A stretch of DNA of 6,589 bases from an uncultured Solirubrobacterales bacterium (GCA_937910825.1 CALEMO010000306.1:1-6589); one strand, 5' to 3'; counted from the stretch's first letter, positions 1 to 6,562 are shown. The notes: a model not told the origin generated them from the letters alone. Translations and numbers: made by a program.

Positions 1-341
1 CCGCAAAGGCGCTTCAAGGTCAGCTTGTCCATGCAGACGGCGGAACCGAGCGTGTCCGAGCCGACGTAGGCCACTCCCGCGGTATCAAGCGCTCCCTGGG
101 TGACACCGTCTTCACCGAAAGGGCCGTGGAGAACCGGAAATATGACGTCGGCACCGAGCAGTCCCTTGCCGGGTCGGAGCGAGACCGCCTCACTCCCGTG
201 GGTCCACTCACCGTCCTTCGTGATCAGGACTTCGAGAACTTCGTGGCCCGCCTCCCGCAGTCCCGCTGAAACCGCCTTGCCCGACGCCAGGGAGACCACG
301 TGCTCACTCGAACGCCCACCACTGAGAACCGCTACCTTCAT
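1..341 (-). CDS. ddl: D-alanine--D-alanine ligase, N-terminal part (cut by left edge)
   Basis: This is the first 113 codons of a Ddl ligase, which joins two D-alanines using ATP in the cytoplasm to make the dipeptide placed at the end of the peptidoglycan stem. The start MKVAVLSGGRSSEH is the Ddl N-terminal signature; Glu13 aligns with the active-site Glu15 of E. coli DdlB. Residues 68-79 read FPVLHGPFGEDG, the family hallmark, followed by AYVGS (91-95) and the CMDK motif (103-106), whose Lys binds ATP in ATP-grasp ligases. The central and C-terminal ATP-grasp parts lie beyond the edge. Val15 stands where most Ddl proteins have Glu (HEVS is HVVS here). The ATG shares its A with the pknB stop (TGATG), so translation is probably coupled to pknB. 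There is no strong Shine-Dalgarno at normal spacing, only a GGAG about 13 bases upstream. The family call is firm; intactness cannot be judged. Confidence 0.95.
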   Translation of the reverse strand, partial: MKVAVLSGGRSSEHVVSLASGKAVSAGLREAGHEVLEVLITKDGEWTHGSEAVSLRPGKGLLGADVIFPVLHGPFGEDGVTQGALDTAGVAYVGSDTLGSAVCMDKLTLKRLC

Positions 342-343
342 CA
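339..343 (-). other. Overlapping stop/start of pknB and ddl (TGATG)
   Basis: The TGA stop of pknB (343-341) and the ATG start of ddl (341-339) share one base. Such overlaps usually permit re-initiation by the terminating ribosome. It shows that ddl belongs to the same transcription unit as the wall-signalling genes. Confidence 0.85.
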
Positions 344-2140
344 GGGCGCGCCCACTCCGCCAGACCCGCCAGGCGGCGTAAACACCCCTACCGTGATCAC
401 GATTCTCGTACCTTTGTTGGCGTTGCTTCCGCCCGATGGGTTCTGGTCGATCACCCGGCCGTCCTGGGGTTGGATGTCAGTGTCCTGCTCCTGGGCCGAG
501 ACCCTGAAACCGGCCGCCGAGAGGTCGGATTCGGCGTCTGACTGGGACAGGCCGACTACATTCGGCACGTCGACCGCGGTGTTCTGGGGCCCGGCCGAAA
601 CGGTCAAGTCGACCGTACTGCCGGGATCAACTTTCGTGCCGGCGTCGGGCGACTGGGTGAGCACTTCGCCCTTCGGCCGGTTGCTGCTCGTTTCGCTTGA
701 GCTGAACTCGAGTCCCTTGGCAGAAAGCCTCTGTTTCGCGGCATCGAGCTGGGCGCCGACGACCGGCGGCACGTTGACCTGCGCCGGGCCGCTGGAGATG
801 GTCAGCGTCACCTGGCTGCCACGAGTGGCGCTTTCGCCTGCCGGTGGGTCAGTCTCGATCGCCAGGTCAACCGCCACGTCACTCGAGCGCCTGGTCTCGA
901 CCGCAACCCCGAAGCCCGCCTCATCAAGGGAGCTTTCAGCTGCGGTGCGGGTCTGTCCGGCGACGTCGGGTATCTCGGCCTGCCCGGGGCCAGCGCTGAC
1001 CACCAGATCGACGTCGGGATCGGAACAGAACCAGCCGAGGAAACTGCATTCGCGAGCAGCTTCGCCCTTGGGTGCCTGCTCAAGAACCCGGTTGCTCGGG
1101 CCCTGCTGACTGCGTCGGTCGACTTTGTCTACCGAAAAGCCGTCCTGGTTGAGCTTGGCAACCGCCGTATCGAGGTTCTCACCGACTACGTTCGGCACTT
1201 CGACCGTATTGCTGCGCAAGAGGCCGATCATGAAGAAGGCGAGTACGAGTACGGCCGCGGTGGCGAACCAGATCCAGGCCTTCGACTTCTTCTCCGGCTC
1301 GACGTAGGCCACCTCCGGCTGCTGCTCGGCCATGTCGAGCGCTTCGATGAAAGCGTCGGCGCTGTGAAAGCGGGAAACCGGTTCGCGCATCAGCGCTTTC
1401 ATCACGACGGCATCGAGCGCCGGCGATACCGACGGGTTGTAAGCGCTGGGCAGCAGAGGCGTCTCCGACATCTGGGCCATGGCGATCGAAACTGCGCTGT
1501 CCCCGTCATACGGAACCCGCCCGCTGAGGCATTCGTAGAGGATCACGCCGACCGAGTAGAGGTCTGATTCGGGAACGACCTCCTGGCCCTGGGCCTGCTC
1601 CGGCGAGAGGTAGTGGGCAGTGCCAAGAATCGAGCCGGCTTCGGTCAGGTCGGAAATTCCGATCGCCCGGGCGATTCCGAAGTCGGTGACGGTCGTGAGG
1701 CCAGTCGAGTCGACGATCACGTTCAACGGTTTCAGGTCGCGGTGGATCACGCCGCCCCGATGCGCGAAACCTGCCGCTTCGAGAATCTGGCGCACGATCG
1801 CCACCGACTCGGGAGGCGTCAATCCGAGATTGATCAGATCCCTCAGGGTCTGCCCCTCGATGTAGGCCATGGCGATGTAGTAGGTCTCGCCGGCTTGGCC
1901 ACGATCGAAGATCGAGACGATGTTGACGTGCTGCAGCCCGGCCGCCGATTCGGCTTCTCGCCGAAAGCGCGCGATGAACTCGGGGTCCGTCGCAAATCGT
2001 GAGTGAAGGATCTTCAGGGCTACCCGTCGCGGCAGGTGAAGGTCTTCTGCCAGCCAGACATCAGCCATGCCGCCGGTGCCGATCAGCGCTTCAATTCGGT
2101 ACCTGCCATCAATCACATCGCCTTTCAGCGGACGGCTCAT
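341..2140 (-). CDS. pknB: PASTA-domain transmembrane Ser/Thr protein kinase PknB
   Basis: This 599-residue eukaryotic-type kinase senses the cell wall and phosphorylates proteins of peptidoglycan synthesis and division. The cytoplasmic kinase domain is about residues 14-270, with the Gly-loop GTGGM (21-25), Lys43, alpha-C Glu62, catalytic HRDLKPLN (133-140, Asp135), DFG (153-155) and SPE (179-181). All catalytic residues are present, so it should be active. The activation loop keeps Thr166 (equivalent to M. tuberculosis PknB Thr171), but the Thr173 position is Ala168. A short juxtamembrane stretch (271-287) leads to one membrane helix (about 288-308). Four extracellular PASTA domains follow (about 313-385, 388-452, 455-518, 523-585) and a Gly-rich tail. 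PASTA 1 carries an extra loop bracketed by Cys365 and Cys372. The ATG start has AGGAG 8 bases upstream. It lies 28 bp after pbpA and overlaps ddl by one base. It is the only kinase visible here; with no pknA it could cover both roles. Confidence 0.97.
   Translation of the reverse strand: MSRPLKGDVIDGRYRIEALIGTGGMADVWLAEDLHLPRRVALKILHSRFATDPEFIARFRREAESAAGLQHVNIVSIFDRGQAGETYYIAMAYIEGQTLRDLINLGLTPPESVAIVRQILEAAGFAHRGGVIHRDLKPLNVIVDSTGLTTVTDFGIARAIGISDLTEAGSILGTAHYLSPEQAQGQEVVPESDLYSVGVILYECLSGRVPYDGDSAVSIAMAQMSETPLLPSAYNPSVSPALDAVVMKALMREPVSRFHSADAFIEALDMAEQQPEVAYVEPEKKSKAWIWFATAAVLVLAFFMIGLLRSNTVEVPNVVGENLDTAVAKLNQDGFSVDKVDRRSQQGPSNRVLEQAPKGEAARECSFLGWFCSDPDVDLVVSAGPGQAEIPDVAGQTRTAAESSLDEAGFGVAVETRRSSDVAVDLAIETDPPAGESATRGSQVTLTISSGPAQVNVPPVVGAQLDAAKQRLSAKGLEFSSSETSSNRPKGEVLTQSPDAGTKVDPGSTVDLTVSAGPQNTAVDVPNVVGLSQSDAESDLSAAGFRVSAQEQDTDIQPQDGRVIDQNPSGGSNANKGTRIVITVGVFTPPGGSGGVGAP
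386..1207 (-). repeat. Four tandem PASTA domains (protein-level repeats in PknB)
   Basis: These are the extracellular repeats of PknB, which in this family bind muropeptides or lipid II. Each begins with a VPxVVG- or IPDVAG-like strand and ends with a TVSAGP-like strand. Repeats 2 to 4 are about 62-65 residues, while repeat 1 is about 73 because of an eight-residue excess near its end. The domains have diverged at sequence level and are not DNA repeats. The last repeat runs into a Gly/Pro-rich tail (about residues 587-599), whose codons also lie just upstream of the ddl start. Confidence 0.9.
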
Positions 2141-2147
2141 CTGTATT

Positions 2148-2153
2148 TCTCCT
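2148..2153 (-). promoter_or_regulatory. Ribosome binding site of pknB
   Basis: The minus strand reads AGGAGA with eight bases between AGGAG and the ATG at 2140. This is the clearest Shine-Dalgarno in the window. It sits in the longest gap (28 bp), so pknB seems able to load ribosomes independently of pbpA. It supports the 2140 start. Confidence 0.8.
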
Positions 2154-2168
2154 GAGGTTTCATTGTTG

Positions 2169-3617
2169 TCATTCGCCGATCAGAGTCTGCATGACTGCGG
2201 CGGCAATGGGAGCCGCCACCGTACCGCCCTGACCATCCGTGCACTCGACCGTGGCGGCTATTGCAATTTGAGGGTCGTCAGCCGGGGCGAAGCCGACGAA
2301 CCACGCCTGGTTGGGCAGTCCGTCGCAATTCTCCCTGCCCGGCACCTCCGCGGTACCCGTTTTTCCGGCCACGTCGACGCCACTCAGTGCCGCCGCCGTA
2401 CCGGTTCCTTCGGTGACAACTGCCTTCATCGCGATCGTCAACTCGGCCGCACTGTCTTCCGAAATGACGTTTGACTGCTCATCGGGGTTCATTGTGTCGA
2501 GCACTCGCCCGTCGGCGTCGCGGACCTGGTCCCAGATCTGCGGTTTCATCAGCTTGCCGCCGTTGGCGATGGTCGCCGCGACTTCGGCCATCTGGATCGG
2601 CGTCGCCAGCAGACGTTCCTGGCCGATCGCGATCCGGGAGATGTCCACCCCTTCCCCGGGCGACAGTAGCTCGCCGGTACTCGAATCGAAGACCCCGCTG
2701 GTCATGACCTCGTCTGTCGGCAGATCGATCTGCGGCTTCGAGTTGAAGCCGAACCTGTCCATGTATTCGTAGAGCCGGTCCTCCCCGACTTTGCGCCCGA
2801 GTTTTGCGAAGAAAGTATTGACCGAGTTGGTGAGGGCCGTTTCGACGTTGATCTCACCGAAGGCAGACCCGCCGAAGTTGGCCAGCGGAGAGCCCTGGAT
2901 ATTCAGGCTCGCCGGCGCATCGATCAGCGTGTCGGGATCGATCACGCCGCTGTCGAGAGCCGCCGCCGCCGTGACCAGCTTGAAGGTAGAGCCCGGCGGA
3001 TACTGGCCCTGCGTCGCCCGGTTCAGGAGTGATCCACCCGGGTCGCGGTTGAGCGCGGTCAGGTCTTCCGGCACCTGGTTCGGGTCATAGGGCGGCTGGC
3101 TCACCATGGCCCTGATCTTTCCAGTGGATGGTTCGATCGCAACTACTGCCCCGGGGCGCCCCGCGAGCTGGTCGAAGGCGGTTTGCTGGGCGACGGGGTC
3201 GAGGCTGGTGGTGACGTTGTGGCCGACCGGGTCCTTGCCGCGCAGTTCGTCGATGATCGAAGTGAATTCGGAGTCGTCGCCGACCAGTTCCGAATTGTGG
3301 AACGACTCGAATTCCGAGTTGCCCTGGGAGATGAAGCTGTAGCCGATCGGGTGTCCGAAAAGACCGGCGGTCGGGTATTCACGCACGTACTGGATCGATG
3401 CGCCCCTGCCGTTGGGCGTGGACCGTGCGATCACCGTGCCGTCTGCGGCGAAGATCGTCCCCCGCTTGATCTGCTGAGCCTTGAACAGGGGGCGCTTGTT
3501 CACTCGTTCGTTCTTCAGGTTGTCGGCATCAAAGACCGCCCAGTAGGAAGTGAACCCGACCAGGACGGCGAAGCAGACGGTGATGAAAGCGAAGAGCTTG
3601 ATGATCTGTGCGTTCAT
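2169..3617 (-). CDS. pbpA: Class B penicillin-binding protein (PbpA-type transpeptidase)
   Basis: This D,D-transpeptidase cross-links peptidoglycan outside the membrane, probably as partner of the RodA encoded just upstream. The 482 residues match the size of actinobacterial PbpA (about 490). There is an uncleaved N-terminal membrane anchor at about residues 7-26, then a short linker domain. The transpeptidase domain starts near residue 155 and has all three penicillin-binding motifs: STFK with nucleophile Ser210, SVN (265-267) and KTGT (419-422). Cys431, in the loop after the KTGT strand, and Cys459, at the end of a later strand (VECT), are the only cysteines outside the membrane segment and may form a disulfide. 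The ATG at 3617 lies two bases after the rodA stop. Its GGAGGG ribosome site is inside the end of rodA. The catalytic set is complete, so it is probably active and beta-lactam sensitive. The assignment to PbpA rather than FtsI rests on size and neighbours. Confidence 0.96.
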   Translation of the reverse strand: MNAQIIKLFAFITVCFAVLVGFTSYWAVFDADNLKNERVNKRPLFKAQQIKRGTIFAADGTVIARSTPNGRGASIQYVREYPTAGLFGHPIGYSFISQGNSEFESFHNSELVGDDSEFTSIIDELRGKDPVGHNVTTSLDPVAQQTAFDQLAGRPGAVVAIEPSTGKIRAMVSQPPYDPNQVPEDLTALNRDPGGSLLNRATQGQYPPGSTFKLVTAAAALDSGVIDPDTLIDAPASLNIQGSPLANFGGSAFGEINVETALTNSVNTFFAKLGRKVGEDRLYEYMDRFGFNSKPQIDLPTDEVMTSGVFDSSTGELLSPGEGVDISRIAIGQERLLATPIQMAEVAATIANGGKLMKPQIWDQVRDADGRVLDTMNPDEQSNVISEDSAAELTIAMKAVVTEGTGTAAALSGVDVAGKTGTAEVPGRENCDGLPNQAWFVGFAPADDPQIAIAATVECTDGQGGTVAAPIAAAVMQTLIGE

Positions 3618-3619
3618 CG

Positions 3620-4951
3620 TCAGTGCCCTCCCTGGGCTTCCCGCCGGGCGCGATCAGAAATCAGCAGCAGCAGGGCGAGCAGGATGAAGTTGGCGAGGAT
3701 CGAGCTGCCGCCATAAGAGACCAGTGGCAGGGTTACTCCGGTCAGCGGAATGACCCTGGTCACTCCACCGATGATAACGAAAGCCTGAAAGGCAAATACC
3801 GAGGTGAGGCCAGTCGCCAGCAGCTTCGAGAAGCCGTCGTTCGCCATCAGCGCGACCTTGAAGCCCCGGGCGGCGATCAGCAGATAGATCGCAATAATCG
3901 CGCAGCCGCCGAACAGGCCCAGTTCGGAGACGATCAGCGAATAGATCAGGTCCGTCTGGGCAGCCGGGAGTAACTGCGTATCGGTTCCCGGGATGGCGAC
4001 GATCGACTCGGCGAAGCCCTCCCCGAAAAGACCGCCGTCAGCTTGGGCGAACATCGACTGGAGAACTTGGAAACCGGTGTCCGAGGGATCCTGGTACGGA
4101 TCCAGCCAGATATCCACGCGGTCGGCGACATGTCCCACCGTGCTGTAGATGAAATAGGCGCCCACCATGAACATGCTCATTCCGATCACCACGAAGGAGA
4201 ACCTGCCGGTCGCCACGTAGAGCAGGGCAAGAAAGGCAGCGAAGAACATCAGCGAGCTGCCGAGGTCCCTGATGAAAATCAGCATGAACATCGCCGCACC
4301 CCAGACCACCAGCAGCGGGCCGAGGTGTTTCAACGGTGGCAGAGTGAGGCCCAGCACCCGCTTGGCACCGACCACCAGGACTTCCCGGTGTTCACGCAGA
4401 TAGCTGGCGAGGAATATGACGATGCAGATTTTCGCCAGCTCGGCGGGCTGGAAACCAAAAGGGCCGATCTTCACCCCGAGGTAAGCGCCATTGACCTGGG
4501 CGCCGATCAGCGGCAGGCGTGGTGCGAGCAGGAGGCCGATTCCGATCGCGGCGATCGTATAGCGGTAGCGCTCGAGCACGGTGTAGTCGCGCAGAAACTG
4601 GACGACGACCGCGAACAGGACCAGGCCGAGCACGAACCAGTTGGCCTGATCGCGGGCCAGTTCGCGGCTGAATTCGGAGTCGAGGCGATAGAGCATGACC
4701 AACCCGAATGCCGTCAGCAAGGCCATCAGTGGGAAGAGATAGGGATCGGCATCCGGGAGGCGGATTCGGATGTAGATGTGCGCTGCCAGGCAAATCGCCA
4801 GGAAGTACAGGCCGTAAGAAAGGCTGAGGGTGCTCAGGACATCGTCGTTCTGGCCGAAGACGGCTGCGAAGCCCATCGTCAAGAGAAGTGCCACCGGTAC
4901 CAGTGCCAGGAGCTCCCGGTTCCTCGCCGAGCTCCTCACCGTCCTGCCCAC
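3620..4951 (-). CDS. rodA: SEDS-family peptidoglycan glycosyltransferase RodA (FtsW/RodA/SpoVE)
   Basis: This multi-pass membrane protein of 443 residues polymerises lipid II into glycan strands. SEDS landmarks appear in order: FQPAELAK (167-174), RDLGSS (228-233) with Asp229 at the position of the essential Asp in the RodA PDLGT motif, the extracellular loop DPYQDPSDTGFQ (284-295) followed by GLFGEG, and the C-terminal IPLTGVTLPLVSYGGSS (401-417). The N-terminus has two additional hydrophobic segments (about 14-32 and 45-61) before the conserved core, as in actinobacterial RodA of this operon. The start is GTG, directly abutting the pstP stop (TAGGTG), with GAGGG seven bases upstream inside pstP. 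An in-frame GTG at codon 5 is an alternative. Position beside pbpA favours RodA over FtsW, which normally sits in the dcw cluster, but sequence alone does not fully separate them. Confidence 0.94.
   Translation of the reverse strand: MGRTVRSSARNRELLALVPVALLLTMGFAAVFGQNDDVLSTLSLSYGLYFLAICLAAHIYIRIRLPDADPYLFPLMALLTAFGLVMLYRLDSEFSRELARDQANWFVLGLVLFAVVVQFLRDYTVLERYRYTIAAIGIGLLLAPRLPLIGAQVNGAYLGVKIGPFGFQPAELAKICIVIFLASYLREHREVLVVGAKRVLGLTLPPLKHLGPLLVVWGAAMFMLIFIRDLGSSLMFFAAFLALLYVATGRFSFVVIGMSMFMVGAYFIYSTVGHVADRVDIWLDPYQDPSDTGFQVLQSMFAQADGGLFGEGFAESIVAIPGTDTQLLPAAQTDLIYSLIVSELGLFGGCAIIAIYLLIAARGFKVALMANDGFSKLLATGLTSVFAFQAFVIIGGVTRVIPLTGVTLPLVSYGGSSILANFILLALLLLISDRARREAQGGH
3626..3631 (-). promoter_or_regulatory. 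Ribosome binding site of pbpA within the end of rodA
   Basis: The minus strand reads GGAGGG, eight bases before the pbpA ATG at 3617. It overlaps the codons for the last Gly residues of RodA. It supports the 3617 start and implies that rodA and pbpA are made in step. Confidence 0.75.
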
Positions 4952-4955
4952 CTAG
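4949..4955 (-). other. Abutting stop/start junction pstP-rodA (CTAGGTG)
   Basis: The TAG stop of pstP is followed with no gap by the GTG start of rodA. A GAGGG at 4963-4959 lies seven bases before the GTG and can act as its ribosome site. The arrangement favours re-initiation by the same ribosome. The same seven bases occur at the fhaB-pstP junction. Confidence 0.8.
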
Positions 4956-6091
4956 ATTCCCTCGCGGCTCTCGATGTCCTCGATCAGAGAAGTGGCGTCG
5001 CTTCGCGAACGCAACGAGTGTCCGGTCACCGAATCCTGCCTTGCCGGCGAAAGGTCGTTGGTCTGTATCGCCGTGGAATAACGCTCTTGGTAGAGCGATA
5101 CGCCGAAAGGAAGTTCGTACGGCACGCCGCGGTAAAGAGCTACACGCCCGGCGTCATCGGTTCCGAGAAAAAAGGCCTGCCGGCTGGCGTAAAACAGGCC
5201 GCCGGCGATCACCGTCACCACCGCAAGGGCAATCGCGGCCCTCGCGAGAATCGCTCCGGTCCGGGGCCCGCCACCAGCGCGGCCGTCGGCGCTGGCGGCC
5301 GCGCGCTTCGCCCGCCGGTGGCCGCTGGCCGGCGTGATCAGCGTCGGGCCGTCGCGGTCCGGTATCGGCCGGGCCGGGTCCTCAACCTGAAAGAGGATCA
5401 CCGTGATGTTGTCTCGCCCACCCGCACGGTTTGCTTCGTCGATCAGCGCTCTGGTCGCTGCATCCAGTGAAGATGAGCCGATCATCAGGTCCCGGATCCG
5501 TTCGTCGTCGAGCATCGTGGTCAGGCCGTCGGAGCAGAGCAGGAACAGGTCCCCCGGCTCGCTCGGCACGAACTGGATGTCGGCAAGCACTTCCGGCTCG
5601 GGTCCGAGCGCCCTGGTGATAATCGATCGCTGGGGGTGGTCTTCGGCCTGCTGCTCGGTGATCTGGCCCCGGCGGCGCATCTCCTCGACGAGCGAGTGGT
5701 CCCGGGTGAGTCGCTGAAGAATGCCGTCGCGCAGGCGGTATGCCCGCGAATCACCGACGTGCCCGATCACCACTGCGTCTCTTTCCCCGTCGACCGACGC
5801 CGCGGTGATGGTCGTGCCCATGCCGGCCAGCGCCGCATCTTCGTGGGCCCGGTCGTGAATGGTGCGGTTCGCCAGCGCGATCGAAGTTTCGAGCGACTGT
5901 TGGGGATCACCGGGTAGCAGGCCGTTCTCGAAAACCTGGACGGCGGTCATCGATGCGACCTCGCCCGCCTGCGCGCCCCCCATCCCGTCGGCGACCACAA
6001 ACAGCGGCTCCTTGACGAAGAGGCTGTCCTCGTTCGCCTGGCGCTGACGACCCGTATCGGTCATCTCGGAGTGTCGGGCAACACGAAGCAC
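4952..6091 (-). CDS. pstP: PP2C-family Ser/Thr protein phosphatase PstP, membrane-anchored
   Basis: This metal-dependent phosphatase removes phosphates placed by the operon's kinase and on its substrates. The PP2C domain covers about residues 3-237. Motifs seen are ANED (19-22), DGMGG (35-39), GMGTT (90-94), GDSR (113-116), CSDGL (186-190) and GGRDN (224-228). The metal-binding aspartates Asp22, Asp35, Asp114, Asp188 and Asp227 are all present. A basic and Ala/Gly-rich linker (about 238-280) leads to one membrane helix (about 282-303). An extracellular tail of about 75 residues follows, containing LYRGVPYELPFG, like the tail of mycobacterial PstP. The start is GTG at 6091, immediately after the fhaB stop. 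It was chosen because LRVARHSEMTDTG aligns with the first strand of other PP2C domains, and the next in-frame ATG (codon 10) would cut that strand. No good Shine-Dalgarno is seen, so coupling to fhaB is likely. Confidence 0.96.
   Translation of the reverse strand: MLRVARHSEMTDTGRQRQANEDSLFVKEPLFVVADGMGGAQAGEVASMTAVQVFENGLLPGDPQQSLETSIALANRTIHDRAHEDAALAGMGTTITAASVDGERDAVVIGHVGDSRAYRLRDGILQRLTRDHSLVEEMRRRGQITEQQAEDHPQRSIITRALGPEPEVLADIQFVPSEPGDLFLLCSDGLTTMLDDERIRDLMIGSSSLDAATRALIDEANRAGGRDNITVILFQVEDPARPIPDRDGPTLITPASGHRRAKRAAASADGRAGGGPRTGAILARAAIALAVVTVIAGGLFYASRQAFFLGTDDAGRVALYRGVPYELPFGVSLYQERYSTAIQTNDLSPARQDSVTGHSLRSRSDATSLIEDIESREGI
4959..4963 (-). promoter_or_regulatory. Ribosome binding site of rodA within the end of pstP
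   Basis: The minus strand reads GAGGG, seven bases before the GTG at 4951. It overlaps the codons for the Arg-Glu-Gly end of PstP. It supports the first GTG over the in-frame GTG at codon 5. Confidence 0.65.
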
Positions 6092-6095
6092 CTAG
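6089..6095 (-). other. Abutting stop/start junction fhaB-pstP (CTAGGTG)
   Basis: The TAG stop of fhaB is followed directly by the GTG start of pstP. The only purine-rich element is a GAGG about 11 bases upstream, which is weak and distant. pstP translation therefore probably depends on ribosomes finishing fhaB. Confidence 0.8.
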
Positions 6096-6550
6096 TAGCC
6101 AGCCTCGTAGCGAAAAGTAGTGTCACCTATCGAGATTGTGAATCCGTCTCCAAGTTCGTTTTCGCCGACGACAGGCGCTCCGTTCAGAAGGGTGCCGTTG
6201 GTGGAATTCATATCTTCTACGAAGTATCGATCACCGCGAGGGTAGACCCTGGCGTGAAGTCCCGAAGCGTAGCGGTCTTCAAAGCTGATGTCGGCGTCAC
6301 CGGAGCGACCGAGGGTGGCACCGCCGAAAAGATCGAAGCGGGAATCCACGGCCAGGCTGTCGCTGCGCTCGACGATCAGCCAAGCGTCACCTGATGCCCC
6401 GCCTCCGGATCCCATCGCCGTATCGGCATCGCTGGAACCCCGGTTCCGCTTGAGGTCTTTTCGCGCACTGGTCACCACCCAGATCAGGAAGAGGTAGAGA
6501 ATTGCGAGAAACCCGAACTTCAAGGCGACTGAAATCGGCTCGTAATCCAC
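6092..6550 (-). CDS. fhaB: Membrane-anchored FHA-domain protein FhaB
   Basis: This 152-residue protein binds phosphothreonine, presumably recruiting phosphorylated partners of the PknB pathway to the membrane. One N-terminal membrane helix (about residues 9-28) is followed by a charged and Gly/Ser-rich linker (about 29-55). The C-terminal FHA domain is about 57-149. The canonical FHA residues are visible: GRS (81-83, Arg82), Ser96 and His99 in the SGLH turn, and STNGT (116-120, Asn118). The phosphopeptide pocket thus looks intact. Size and layout match mycobacterial FhaB (about 155 residues, also with an N-terminal helix). The start is GTG, 12 bp after the stop of the upstream FHA-like gene. 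No convincing Shine-Dalgarno lies in that gap, and no better start keeps the membrane helix. It abuts pstP with no gap. In mycobacteria FhaB has been linked to the RodA/PbpA machinery; the same role here is inference. Confidence 0.94.
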   Translation of the reverse strand: MDYEPISVALKFGFLAILYLFLIWVVTSARKDLKRNRGSSDADTAMGSGGGASGDAWLIVERSDSLAVDSRFDLFGGATLGRSGDADISFEDRYASGLHARVYPRGDRYFVEDMNSTNGTLLNGAPVVGENELGDGFTISIGDTTFRYEAGY

Positions 6551-6562
6551 GGCGCTGCGTGC

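Noticed and set aside
20..211. 63-residue minus-strand open frame near the left edge
   Set aside because: It is out of frame with the ddl reading frame, which gives a continuous and unmistakable Ddl sequence through this stretch.
300..1109. 269-residue plus-strand open frame opposite the PASTA region
   Set aside because: It is a low-complexity Ser/Thr/Pro product of reading the PASTA codons backwards; pknB on the other strand explains the region completely.
2161..2163. Minus-strand ATG in the pbpA-pknB gap as a possible earlier pknB start
   Set aside because: It is not in frame with pknB (23 bases from the real start) and the AGGAG site is correctly placed for the ATG at 2140.
2141..2168. 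Internal promoter or terminator in the 28 bp gap before pknB
   Set aside because: It is too short for a full promoter, and I see no inverted repeat with a T run; the A-rich and AGGAG content is explained by a ribosome site.
3183..3716. 177-residue plus-strand open frame opposite the pbpA/rodA junction
   Set aside because: It is an antisense shadow of pbpA with no family resemblance, and it spans the boundary of two real genes.
5255..5335. Very GC-rich stretch that looked like a possible structured element or repeat
   Set aside because: It encodes the Ala/Gly/Arg-rich linker of PstP before its membrane helix, and the composition follows from those codons.
4043..5470. 475-residue open frame on the plus strand, antisense to rodA and pstP
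   Set aside because: It lies wholly opposite two clear genes, has a His/Glu/Gln/Arg-rich composition typical of the antisense of hydrophobic coding sequence, and shows no recognisable domain or ribosome site.
6071..6394. 107-residue plus-strand open frame opposite fhaB
   Set aside because: fhaB has all conserved FHA residues on the other strand; this frame shows no motif of its own.
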